From contig CP142460.1 in the NCBI GenBank assembly GCA_038049695.1, positions 23,067,001-23,131,000 of the forward strand: a stretch of DNA of 64,000 nt, given 5' to 3'. The number at the start of each line of letters is the position of its first letter. Within the stretch, counting starts at the first letter, position 1. Both the position numbers and the translations under genes were made by a program. This DNA comes from Cinnamomum chago. Its lineage: Eukaryota; Streptophyta; Magnoliopsida; Laurales; Lauraceae. The notes beneath the pieces are model-generated. The model searched no databases, was not told where the DNA came from, and saw only the letters and a list, made by a program, of their open reading frames with translations. Below are positions 1 to 11,495 of the stretch, in pieces.

Positions 1-507
1 ATTTTAACAAAAACCAAATGACTTGATTGCCTGGTCAAAACGGATGTTCCAACTTCAGGATGCCTGCTTCAGTCCATAAATGGACTTCTGCAGTTTGCAA
101 ACTTTTTGCTCTTGGCTTTTAGCTACAAAACTGTCTGGTTGCACCATATAGATGTCTTCTTCAAGATGGCCGTTGAGAAACGCCATCTTGACATCCATTT
201 GCCAAAACTCGTAATCGAGATGAGCCACAATGGATAAGAGTATCCGGATGGACTTGATCATGGCTACCGGCGAGAAGGTTTCCTCATAATCAATACCCTC
301 TTTCTGAGTATACCCTTTCGTAACAAGCCTGGCCTTAAAGGTCTCCACTCTACCACCTGGTCCTCCTTTTTTTCTTATAGACCCACTCGCACCCAATAGG
401 TTTAATATTGGCAGGCAAGTCCACAAGTGTCCAGACCTGATTGGAGTATATAAACTCCATCTCAGCTTTCATAGCATCTTGCCAACATCCCGAATCTATG
501 TCATTAA

Positions 508-2190
508 TGTTGGAAAAAGGTGGGCCTCGTGGATAGGTTTTCAAAACCTTTTGACCCACTTGACTTAGGGATCAACTATCCAGAAGGCTATAAACCCAAT
601 CCAGGATCCATGTCCTCAATCTCAGCCATCATGATCAGTAAATAAACCTATCAAAAGGATAGAACAACAGCCAACAAGCTTCTATAAAAATCTACAACAT
701 GCAAGGAAGTAGATTATACCTTAGGAGCTCGGTTGTGCTCTAATGGAGGAGTTGCGTCTTTTTTTATGATGAAACTATTTTACGTATCAAATAAGAATCT
801 CCAAGACCTATTGATCTTCCACGCTATGACCCTCTTATTGAATCTTTTTTCTCAAGAAGATGGGTGGGATCTCCAAGAGAAAACTCTACTACAAACTCCA
901 AGGAAACTAGGAGAGAACTAGAAGAGAGAGAAGAGGAGAAAATTGTGCAACACTTGCACAAAAAGGAGGGCTGTGCGTGAATCAATGTGTAGGACGTCCA
1001 AGGGGATGCAACTCTTATTTATAGCCCTAAAACAATCTCCTCTCTACCACTCTTACTAATTGAATTAGAAGTCTCACTTCCACACTAATTAGTAAATTAC
1101 TATTGCCACTATTAGAAGTCCCACTTCAAATAGAAATAGTAACTTTCTAATTCCTTCCTTTTGGAGTTCAAGTAAGATTGCTATCTTTCTAATAAATTGG
1201 GCTAGTGTGGGGACCACTAGGGATTCTTTAGAAAGCTGGCTCTAACTGGGATATCGCGACCCCACATCTCATGTGCAATCCGGGCCCACAGTTAATTGCA
1301 AATAACACCACTATATAAATGCAATTACACTCCAATCTTAGGAACAAATTACAATGAAGACCCTAAACTTCCCAATTCCCACAAGTAGGCCCCTCTATCA
1401 TTATCCATGAATCAATTGGAATAAATCTGTCCCATCCAATCTTAGATCCACATCTTATTATCCTTGAGCCTCAATTAATTGCAGTAATCATCAATACCAT
1501 CCAATTAACTCTTAATCGAGATGGGTGCGCACTTACTAATGACAAATCCATTAACTGGCACAAGGGGATAATGTAGATAGATTCCATCTTGAGCATTGGA
1601 TGTTCCCACAGTCCTACTACCACGTACCCAAGATACCGAGGTGTTGACCTACAGTTGGCCTCACTCATTGGTGACTCAAAGCAAATGAATAGATAGAAAC
1701 TTGAGTTCATCAATGTCTCAGGATTGAGAGCCTATTGCTAGGGAATTATGAGAGCAGACCTTAAAATTGAGACAGTATTTCATAAGGTGCTTCTCATGGT
1801 CCTTCAATACATCCAATGTACTAGCACTATGATCCAGAGTCTTTCATTCTGATGATCGAGACAAATCATACTATCTCATAGTGATCTAAGTGCTGCAACC
1901 TTATTAGATGAGATACTCAGTTTCATCATTGGTAGTGAAGATATTTTTAAGTATAAGATTTGTCACACATGTCTCCTGTATGTGGATCTCATCGATATAC
2001 ATATATCACATCTAATATACTAATGGGACCCAGTTCATCTCATGAGCCATTATGTCATATGTATTGGTCATGTGCATTGAGTAATAAAACACCATTAATC
2101 TTATGAAAGGAATGCATGATTTTATTGATAAATAAAGAAATTAATCAATTTATTACATCAACTGATGGAATGAGACCATACAATCTAACG
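508..2190 (-). mobile_element. Solo LTR of family A, nested in A1
   Basis: A 1683-bp LTR begins tgttgg and ends near tctaac. It is flanked by a perfect 5-bp duplication, attaa (503-507 and 2191-2195). It matches the LTRs at 6877-21338, 24399-26118 and 31036-32705. It interrupts the A1 coding region between the integrase tail and the start of RT. No internal region is present, so it is a solo LTR left by recombination between two LTRs after a same-family insertion. The stretch carries no gene of its own. Confidence 0.9.
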
Positions 2191-2843
2191 ATTAATTGTT
2201 TCATCATAGTTACAGGGATCTTGTTCTAGTTCTTCCGGGACTGCCTCGTAAGACTCTCTCAAGAACGAGAACCTGTCAGGGGGTCTGACAATCCTCCCAC
2301 TACGACGAGGCCGTGGTGTAACTACTGGGTCCGATAAGGGCGGTTCTTTCTCAAGTTCAGTCATACTTGGATTTGGAATTGATTGCTCTTGAACTTCTTC
2401 CAAGATCACATTTCCTAAAGACTTTTGGTCCATCATATAATCTTCCTCTAGAAAAATCGCATTAGTGCTCACCAGCACTTTCTGCTTTCTGGGATTATAG
2501 AATAACCAACCTTTAGTTCCTTTAGGATATCCTACAAACGTGCACACTTCCGACTTCCTTTCCAACCTATCTGTCTTAACCTTTAGCACGTGTGCCGGAC
2601 AACCCCAAATGTGTAAATGCTGTAAACTAGGCTTTCGCCCGGACCACAACTCCCGGGGAGTCTTCGGTATAGACTTAGATGGTACGAGGTTTAGTATGTA
2701 CATTGCAGTATCCAAGGCGTATCCCCAAAAGGATATAGGTAATCCTGAGAAACTCAGCATAGACCTAATCATATCTAAAAGATTCATGTTCCTTCTTTCT
2801 GCTACTCCATTCGTTGAGGCATATCAGGAGCAGACAACAAGGA

Positions 2844-4115
2844 TAGAATCCCATTTTCTGATAAGTATCCCATAAATTCAGCAGAAAAATATTCCCCTCC
2901 TCGATCTGATCGAAGAGTCTTGATACTCTTACCTAATTGCTTTTCCGCTTCCGCTCGAAACTATTTGAACTTTTCAAAAGCCTCGGACTTGCAGTGCATA
3001 AGGTATATGTATCCATATAGTAAGTAATCATCTGTGAAAGTGATGAAATGCTCATATCCTCCTCTGGCCCTGACATTAATGGGTCAATACACATCAGTAT
3101 GCACTAATTCCAATAAATGTTTGGCCCTATTGCCCTTAGATGAAAATGGTCTTTTGGTCATTTTGCCTTCCAGATAGGACTCACAGACAAGCATTGGTTC
3201 TAACACCAATAAAGGCAAGATACCATGTTTCATTAGCCTGTCAATCCTGTTTAGGTTTATATGACCTAGCCTTAATTGCCAAAGTTTTGCTGGATTAGAA
3301 TGAAGGTAACTTCCTCTTTAATGATGGTCTATTAATTGTTTCAGTATCATGTATCTCATACATCGTGGGAGTTAACAAATAAAGCCCATTGGTTACCTTG
3401 CCAGAACATATAAAATTACCATTCCTCTTTATAACAACTTCAGTATCAAAAGTAATAGAATAACTTTTATTCACCAAACTAGAATCCCATTTTCTGATAA
3501 GTATCCCATAAATTCAGCAGAAAATATTTCCCTCCTCGATCTGATCGAAGAGTCTTGATACTCTTACCTAAATGCTTTTCCGCTTCCGCTCGAAACTCTT
3601 TGAACTTTTCAAAAGCCTCGGACTTGTGGTGCATTAGGTATATGTATCCATATCTTGAGTAATCGTCTGTGAAAGTGATGAACTATCATATCCTCCTCTG
3701 GCCTTGACATTAATGGGTCCACACACATCAGTATGCACTAATTCCAATAAATGTTTGGCCCTATTGCCCTTAGATGAAAAGGGTCTTTTGGTCATTTTGC
3801 CTTCCAGATAGGACTCGCAGACAGGCATTGGTTCTACCACCAATAAAGGCAATATACCATCTTTCACTAGCCTGTCAATCCTGTTTAGGTTTATATGACC
3901 TAGCCTCAATTGCCAAAGTTTTGCTGGATTAGATGTAGGTAACTTCCTCTTTAATGATGGTCTATTAATTGTTTCAGTATCATGTATCTCATACATCATG
4001 GGAGTTAACAAATAATGCCCATTGGTTACCTTGCCAGAACATATAAAAGTACCATTCCTCTTTTTAACAACTTCAGTACCAAAAGTAATAGAATAATTTT
4101 TATTCACCAAACTAG
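2844..4115. repeat. Tandem direct repeat of about 636 bp inside A1
   Basis: The text starting tagaatcccattttctg at 2844 recurs at 3480, and the units run on in parallel to about 3479 and 4115. Both carry the same stretch of pre-integrase/integrase coding sequence on the minus strand. The units differ at scattered positions, so the duplication is not recent. Both units end in tattcaccaaactagaa-like text, suggesting a short-homology junction. Confidence 0.85.
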
Positions 4116-5220
4116 AAACTAAAATTAAATTCCACCGTAAAGACGATACACATAAATGTGTCTAACAAAACCAATTTATTATTTGAAAAACATAAAGTAA
4201 TGACCCCACTGAAATAGCCTCTGCCTTAGCGTCAGATCCTAGGTTGACAATGATTTCTCCGTCAATTAGCCTCCTAGTTTTCCTGAACTCCTGCAACGTA
4301 TTACATATGTAATTAATTGCCTCGGAGTCCACACACCAGGATTCTGAAGTACCAGTTGCAAAACTAACTTCAGAAATAAGTGACTCAATCATACCCGAGG
4401 TCTTCTTCTTAGACAGATATTCTGGACAATTCCTTTTCCAATGTCCTGTCTTACCACAATGGAAACACTTTCCTTTTGACCCTGAACCCTTAGCCTTGGC
4501 CACGCCACCATTAGGACCATTCCCCACCTTAGGACCCTTCAGAACTGATTTCTTTTTGCCTTTCTTCCCTTTGCGTTTCGGCTTGGGCTTGGCATCTGAC
4601 TTTTTTGTCACTAGGACAGTTGACTTCTTCTTCATATTCCCTTTAGTCACTACCAGTTGGATAGATAGCTCAGCAAGAGTCAGATTCATCTTATTCATAT
4701 TATAATTGACCTTGAAATTGTTGAATGACTCTGGCATTGACTCAAGGATTATGTCGATCTGCGATTCTGCATCAATTACAGCTCCCAGTACATCTAACTC
4801 AATTGATGAGTCCATCATTTTCAACATGTGTTCCTGTACTGATGTACCTTCAGCCATCTTGGTGCTAATGAGCACCCTGATAGCTGCCTGCCTAGCATGC
4901 CTGCCCTGTTCCGCAAACATCTCCTTTAAGTTTGATATAATATCATATGTAGTCTCATATGATTGATGTTGGTGTTGCAAAACACTAGACATGGATGTTA
5001 GAATGTAACATCTGGCCATCTCATCGTCTTTGGCCCATTTGGTGTAAAGTTCCTTTTCTTCTTCTGATGCATCCGGGCCAGGCTCATCAAGGGGGGTTTT
5101 GGTAAGGACATATTTATATCCTGAAGCACTCAGGACAATATCCAGGTTCCGTTTCCAGTCTACATAGTTGGATCCCACCAACTTGTTCTAGTTGAGGACG
5201 GTCGCAAGTGGATTGAAAGT

Positions 5221-6876
5221 ATTTGAATTCATGCTTGAAATACTGTAGCACATAACCATACATTCAATTAATGAATATAAATGACATTCAGGTTTAATAT
5301 TCTACCAAATTTATGTGGGAATCTTCATAACCACTAAATTCAGAATACATCGGAATCTCAATCCCCGGGGTATGCCTCCTTAGGGAGTGCGAATACCGCC
5401 TAGATTGGTGCGGATCAAAGTTGGTCAAAATTAGGATTAAGACTAACTATCCATGATCCCCTTCATTCATTATTATCTAAGTATCTCATACCAAATAATG
5501 TATGACTCCCAATTAGCTTCGGTTTCTAAAATATATGAGGCGAATCCTTGGGGATACTACATCATTATTTTAGTTAAGTGTGACCCACCAACTAGCATTG
5601 CATGACAATCGTTGCGGGCAGCTCCTCCTTGGGGAGTGGGCCCCCGCCACATCTCACCAACACTATCCATAGGAGATCCATATCTAGTAACTAGACAAAT
5701 ACAAATACAAGCCCTCCGTGGGGAATGACCATTCTCAAGATGGCGCGAGGCTAATACTTTCCTTACAATGGACCTATGGTGGAAAACCATGGAGATTTCT
5801 AAATATAAATACCCCGCTCCCACTTAATATTTTAGAATTGAGGATTTCTTTATAGGTATATGGGCCCACGAATATAGACATCAAATCATCTCATGATATG
5901 ACAAATGATTGGTTCCAAGTCAAGTTATTTTAAGGAAAGTCCAATTTCTAAAATTAGTGTTACCAATGGATCCATCTCATGGGCCCACCAACTCTAATTA
6001 AAACTCTTTCCAAAAATTAATTTATTTGACCAATTTTGGAAATTGCTATGTTTGGATCATATTTGGAAACTTTCTAAAACAAGCATTATCCATAAATAAA
6101 AAGTACTAAAATTAGAAACTAGTCCTCTCCTCCACATGGCCCAAGCGGAATAGACTTCTTAGACTTCTAGACTTTCCAAAACTTTGGGATTTCTCAAACT
6201 CTTTGGGCATCTCCAAAGAACCTTTTGGTAATCTTCAAACTCTTTGATTAGTAGTCCAACTTCACTTTCCTTCTTTGTCTCAGACATCCCTAGAATTTAC
6301 AAATTTATAAAAATTACATAAATTCCTATGCCTCAATAATGAGACTTACATGGTAATCTAAAAATGGAAATAAAAAGGGCTATAGGGAAATTCCCAATGC
6401 CTTGCCCTTTCGCAGGAAACTAAGGAAACCATGATGCCCTTTACAAGTTGCCCAAAATAAGCCATTAAAAATAAAAAGGAAGTAAAAGTCTTGTGGGACA
6501 CATGGAGAAGACATGAACCTGCATGGTTAGTATCAAGAACATAGCAGGAACTAGGTCTAAAAGGATACCATTCATCATCTCATGACGAAAATCCTGGACT
6601 ATCAGAAGAAAAATTCTGCACACTGTTCGCTCGAGCGGATTGGGATTCGCTTGAGCGGACTATTCCAGAACCTGGTCTCGAGAACCTGCAGAAAAATCCT
6701 TCTTCTTGTCTGAACCAGCCCCTTCTATTGCATTCATACCAGATGCAAAAAGCACACAATCATCAACTCTAATCCTTACAAAGCCATAGGTCTATCCTCT
6801 TCGCATCTCATGCAAAGATTAGATATAGATCGCTGATCTAACATGATTAGAGATGAGGTATGGCTCTGATACCAAT
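5221..6876 (-). other. Leader and primer-binding site of A1
   Basis: No gene is visible here. On the minus strand the sequence next to the LTR (6861-6875) reads TTGGTATCAGAGCCA, the usual copia primer-binding site complementary to initiator methionine tRNA, one base from the LTR end. The leader then runs about 1.6 kb to the gag start. The same leader is found inverted in A2 at about 22396-23624, which supports it as part of the family. At 6625-6674 it contains CGCTCGAGCG-type palindromes. Confidence 0.8.
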
Positions 6877-7777
6877 TGTTGGAAGTAGGTGGGCCTCGTG
6901 GATAGATTTTCAAAACTTTTGACCCACTTGACTCAGGGATCAAGTGCCCATAAGGCCATAAACCATATCCAGGATGCAATCCCTCCATCTCATAAATCAA
7001 GTACAACAATAAAACCTATCTTAAAGATAGAAATCAGCAACAACATGCAACCAAAATAATCCACAATAAAAGGAAAAGTAGATTATACCTTTGGAGCCCA
7101 GTAGTGATCTAATCGAAAAAGAGGACAATCAACTAGATCAAAAACTCTTCTTGAAACAATTTGGGATCTCCAAGACCTCGGTGTCTTCCACGCTATGACC
7201 CGGTATCAAATCTCTTTTCTCAAGAAGATTGGTGGAAACTTCAAGAGAAAACCCTTCAAGAAACTACAAGGAACTAGAATAGAACTATAAGGAGGAGATG
7301 AGATGTCCAACTATTGCACAAAGGGGTTGGACGTCCTCTCTTTGTTATGGACGTCCAAGAGGGGTTTGATCCCCTTTTTGTAGCACTAAAAACCTCCTCT
7401 TTTTCTTAGTTGAAATAGAAATTCTACTTCCAAAACAATTAACAACTTTCTCTCTTTTTTCTAATTACTATAGAAGTCTCACTTCCATAACAATTAGTAA
7501 GTTTACTATTACCACTATTAGAAGTTCTACTTCAAATAGAAATAGTAACTTTCTAATTCCTTCCTTTTAGAGTTCAAATAGGATTAGTATCTTTCTAATA
7601 ATTTGGGCTAGCGGGGGGACCACTAGGGATTCCATAGAAAGCTGGCTCCAACTAGGACACGCGACCCCACATCTCAAGTGCAATCTAGGCCCACAGTTAA
7701 TTGCAAATAACACCATTATATAAATGCAATTGCACTCAAGTCTTAGGAATAAATTACAAAGAAGTCCCTAAACTTCC

Positions 7778-9508
7778 TGTTAGGGATTTTGTATTTGCAA
7801 TTTGATGGATGCATTAACATTTGAGCATCGTTTGATTCACACACTTGCATTGATTTAGAAAATCTTGAAATCTTGATTTTCACATGCATTGGTTTTTAGA
7901 CTTGTAGAAATCTTGATTTATGCATGTTTTGGTTTTAGATAATGGATGCATTTAAATTTGAAAATAGTTTTATCAAATCAAACAAGCCATTGGATTTAAA
8001 GTTTCGAATCATTTTAGGCTTTTTGTGTTTCATGTTTTTAAACATCTTAGTTTGATTTAAAACATGTTTCCAAGCTTGATTTAATGGCCCAAAAATCCCC
8101 TCCTTGAAAAACCTTCAAATATGCATTTTTTGGGATTTTTTGGTCCTAGGGGGTCGACCTGCTGTGTGGCCGGTCGACCGGCCACATAGCAGGTTGACCG
8201 GGTAAAGTGTCGTTGCCCTTTTTCAAACGGTCAATTTTATGACCGTTGTGAAGGCTAGGTCGACCGGGGGCACGCAGGAACTCATTTTTTGAGTATAAAT
8301 ACAAGTTCATTCCATTGAAAAAGTTGTTGAAAGAAAGAGGAACCAAGTGCCTCTTGAGGTGCTTTGAGATAAAGAAAAAGGAGATGGACTAAGAGAGATC
8401 AAGGGGTTATAAGTGAAGCTAAAGCTTGGATCAATGAAGTTAAATCACTAAGTAAGCTTTACTTTTTATTAATCATATGTTATATGCTTTGTTTAAATTA
8501 TTGGTAAATTAATTTTAGCATTATAACTATGATGTGTTGAATCCATTATTCTCTTAATCTTTGATCTAATTAAGATTGGATTCTTCACTTTGATTTCAAT
8601 TCAAGTTGTTTTAAAATCTTCCTTAATCATGCTTAGCCAAAAACTTTGTTTTCTTTTATAGCATGATTCTTTTACTTGATTGAATCTTCATTTGTTGTTT
8701 TCATTCATTTGAACTTTAGTTAAATTTGTTTAGTTTTGAAAACAACATTGCACATGCATCACATGTTCTAAGTTAACAAATTTCATACAACTTGTGAGCT
8801 CTTGATTTTCATGTCATTAACAAGTTGCTATTCATACGTGTGATTTGCATCAAACTTCAATCAAATCTTTTATGAGCCTTAAACTTTGAATTGCTTTAAG
8901 CAATATATTAATTGAGCTTTGTTTTTAACTTGATTGAAGTTATCACACACACACATCATGAGCATACATCTTTGCATTCATTGTGTGTGTGTGTGTGTGT
9001 GAGTTAGTTATTCACTTTCATATCCGCCTATTTAAGAGGCATTTTAATTGAGCTTAAATTGTATCTCTTAGAGTGTTCTTTTTGTGAAGACACCTTCTTA
9101 GAGAAATCTTTATTGTGTAAAGGTTATTGCTTATCCTAAGAAAAACATTGTGTAAAGGTTATTGCTTAGCCTAGAAAAGCATCTTGTAAAGGTTGTTGTT
9201 GAGCCTAGTAAAAACAACATTGTAAAGGTTATTGGTTAGCCTAGTTAAAAGCATAATTAGTGGAAATCCGGTGGGGTGATTGGATCACAAGCCGGTAGTG
9301 GACGTAGGCATTGAGGCCGAACCACTATAAACCTTTGTATTGTGGTGTATGCTTGTGGTGATTCTTTTTTAGCTTCCGCATATTGTTTGTTTATCATCAC
9401 TTGTGACTAGTTTATTTTTAAGAAGTTAAAATTTGTCATAATTGGTCACATTTTGTAGCTCACCCTATTCACCCCCCCCCCTCTAGGGTTAGGATCCCAG
9501 GACTTTCA
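7778..9508 (+). repeat. 5' LTR of element S
   Basis: The 1731-bp LTR begins tgttaggg and ends ctttca. In order it holds a GGTCGACC palindrome cluster, inverted AACGGTCA sites, a TATA box at 8294-8301, facing CA and TG microsatellites (about 8945-9001), and four copies of a minisatellite of about 35 bp (about 9111-9250). A conserved GGTGGGGTGATTGGATCAC word follows, then a C-rich end. Confidence 0.93.
8152..8301 (+). promoter_or_regulatory. S LTR promoter: palindromes, MSA-like pair, TATA
   Basis: A 48-bp near-perfect palindrome spans 8152-8199 with two mismatched pairs and includes two GGTCGACC sites (8152, 8172); a third is at about 8259. An inverted pair, AACGGTCA (8226-8233) and TGACCGTT (8240-8247), follows. 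TATAAATA lies at 8294-8301. The same order holds in the LTRs at 18740-20518, 29259-31008 (reversed) and 38859-40590. AACGG is the core of the plant mitosis-specific activator element bound by three-repeat MYB factors. The regulatory role is inferred. Confidence 0.6.
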
Positions 9509-9510
9509 AT

Positions 9511-9523
9511 TGGTATCAGAGCC
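9511..9523 (+). other. Primer-binding site of element S
   Basis: TGGTATCAGAGCC lies two bases after the end of the 5' LTR. It is the standard copia primer-binding site complementary to initiator methionine tRNA, and it fixes the plus-strand orientation of the element. Confidence 0.9.
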
Positions 9524-9610
9524 AAGTGCTCTATCTTTTAGGATCAAGTGTGTTTGGAACTCTTGATTAGGTGTAAAAACCTAGAGTCAAAACCCTAGAG
9601 TTGTGCTTAC

Positions 9611-11044
9611 ATGAAAATCATTAGAATGGATTCCACTATGATAGATAGTTTAGATTGTTGTGTAGATTCTTCTAGACCCCTCCTTCTTCCTTTTATTGGA
9701 GATTCAAACCCTCAAATTAATAAATCTCAATTTGATCTAAAAGAAGAAGAACATGATTATAATGAAGATGACCTTCAACAAGCCTTTGAGGAATTATATG
9801 GATTATCTTTAAAGCTTGAGAAGGAAAACAAAAAGTTAAGAGAAGAATCTAAAAATCTAAACAAAGAATTAGTTTCTTCAAAAGATGAACTTAGAGAAAA
9901 AGAAGAAGTTATACAATGCTTAGACTCTAAGTTTATGATCTCTTTAAATAACTTATCCAATATCAAAGATGAACTAAATGAGATTAAGATAAGTTATGAT
10001 GATCTTAAAAAGGAAAATTCAAATCTAAGAGATCAATTAAAAAGGCAAGAAAAAGACTTTATCAATTTAGAATCCAAGTTGACAATTTCCAAGGAAAACT
10101 TGTCTAATGCTCAAAGTATTGTAAAAAACTTAGAACTTGGATCTAATGTTGTTAATGAACTTAATTTCAAATTAAAACTTGCCAATGAAGAACTAAGAAA
10201 ATATAAGGAAATTGAAAATGAACTTTCAAAAGTCAAAAATGAAAATTCAATCCTTATAACCAAAGTCACTCAACTTGAAAGCTACAAACAAAAGTATGAG
10301 TGCAAGTTTACCCAAGGTGAAGAGAGATTTGAAAAATTGTTTAAATTGGGTAAATCTCAAAGAGATAGGACGGGTCTTGGATTTGATAGGAATATTTCAC
10401 ATGACCCTAAATTCACCAACACATTTGTGAAAGGTGAGTCCTCTTTCTCTAACACTCTTTCTCCCTTGCCCAAATCTAAATGTATTTATTGTGGCATTGA
10501 ATGCAAACTAAGAAGAAGCCATGTGTCTAAACCCATCTTTGAACCCATAAAGGTAGAATCTAAATCTATGAAGGGTAAGACACTAAAAAAAAAAGAGGAC
10601 TCCAAAAAGATTAAACAAGTTAAACCAATTAAAATGGAGTCTCCTAAGATAGATTCTAAAAAGTTTAAACAAGTTAAACCAAGTTTAAAAGAATCTATGA
10701 ACAAAAAACTTCTCAACCTATCTCCCTTATATCAACCCATGAAAGAACTTTTGAATAAAGTAACAAAGTTAAATTTAAAATTCAAAAGTCAAATAAAGGG
10801 AGAATATAAGAAGAAAAGAAAAATGAACAAATCCCCAAAGAAACAAACTCACCAACATCAAAAGACTAATCACCAATCTAAGCTAAATTTAGTAAAATAT
10901 AAATATCATTGTGATAAGTTCAAATTGAAAATTTATCAAGTCAAATCTCCTATAGTTGGTGGGACTCCTAAGCTAGACCTCAAAGTTCAGCCCTCTCAAG
11001 ACCTTAGGTGGATTCCTAAAGTTAGATACTTAGACAAACCTTAA
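9611..11044 (+). CDS. Gag-like coiled-coil protein of element S, 477 aa
   Basis: An uninterrupted ORF begins about 90 bp after the primer-binding site. Residues about 40-235 are heptad-rich and dominated by Glu, Lys, Leu and Asn, so a long coiled coil is predicted. Around residue 290 is a half zinc-knuckle-like motif, CIYCGIEC. A Lys-rich segment with a repeated KQVKP motif follows. The C-terminus (LRWIPKVRYLDKP) resembles the tail of SIRE-type gag (VWVPK-like). The usual N-terminal capsid domain with an NxxxWxxxM motif is not seen. The product may therefore be a reduced gag that relies on a partner element's proteins. The assignment rests on layout and composition. An upstream in-frame choice would start at residue 6 (MDSTM). 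Confidence 0.7.
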   Translation: MKIIRMDSTMIDSLDCCVDSSRPLLLPFIGDSNPQINKSQFDLKEEEHDYNEDDLQQAFEELYGLSLKLEKENKKLREESKNLNKELVSSKDELREKEEVIQCLDSKFMISLNNLSNIKDELNEIKISYDDLKKENSNLRDQLKRQEKDFINLESKLTISKENLSNAQSIVKNLELGSNVVNELNFKLKLANEELRKYKEIENELSKVKNENSILITKVTQLESYKQKYECKFTQGEERFEKLFKLGKSQRDRTGLGFDRNISHDPKFTNTFVKGESSFSNTLSPLPKSKCIYCGIECKLRRSHVSKPIFEPIKVESKSMKGKTLKKKEDSKKIKQVKPIKMESPKIDSKKFKQVKPSLKESMNKKLLNLSPLYQPMKELLNKVTKLNLKFKSQIKGEYKKKRKMNKSPKKQTHQHQKTNHQSKLNLVKYKYHCDKFKLKIYQVKSPIVGGTPKLDLKVQPSQDLRWIPKVRYLDKP

Positions 11045-11379
11045 GGCCTTGAACCTCATTGACCAACCTTTCCTTTCAAGTTAAATCATATTGTTGGTCA
11101 TGTTGCATTTGTATTTTGTTCTTTCTTAGTTACATTTCTTAAAATGCATTGTTTCTTTATGATCAATTGATTTTGTCTTCATGCACCATTCTAGTTACAT
11201 ATCATGGTTTTCCAAATCTTTTGATTATAATTTCATCATGTTAGATTTGCTTTTTGCACTCATTGAGTTACATGACTTGCATTGCATTTCTTTACATGAT
11301 CAAGTGATTGTGTTTTCAAAAGCTTTCATAGCTAGATTATTCATGATCAATTGTTGTTGTAAAATCATTTGTGTAGATG
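11045..11379 (+). other. Non-coding internal DNA of S, left of the LINE
   Basis: AT-rich sequence following the gag-like ORF. It contains only short chance frames, with no RT, integrase or protease motifs. It ends at the 16-bp target duplication of the LINE (11380-11395). Confidence 0.7.
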
Positions 11380-11495
11380 TCATGGTAAGATTATTATTTT
11401 TTTGTTAAGTTGCAAATTGAATTAAGAAAGGAAAAGAGAAAAAACAGCCAAACAGGCAACAGAGAAGAAGCCCAGAAAAACCAACAAACAGAACT

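Noticed and set aside
733-2875. Plus-strand ORFs across solo LTR A and Copia A1
   Set aside because: They are antisense shadows of the LTR and of the minus-strand integrase region.
9511-9523. TGGTATCAGAGCC as part of a tRNA gene
   Set aside because: It is the retrotransposon primer-binding site next to an LTR; no cloverleaf can be drawn around it.
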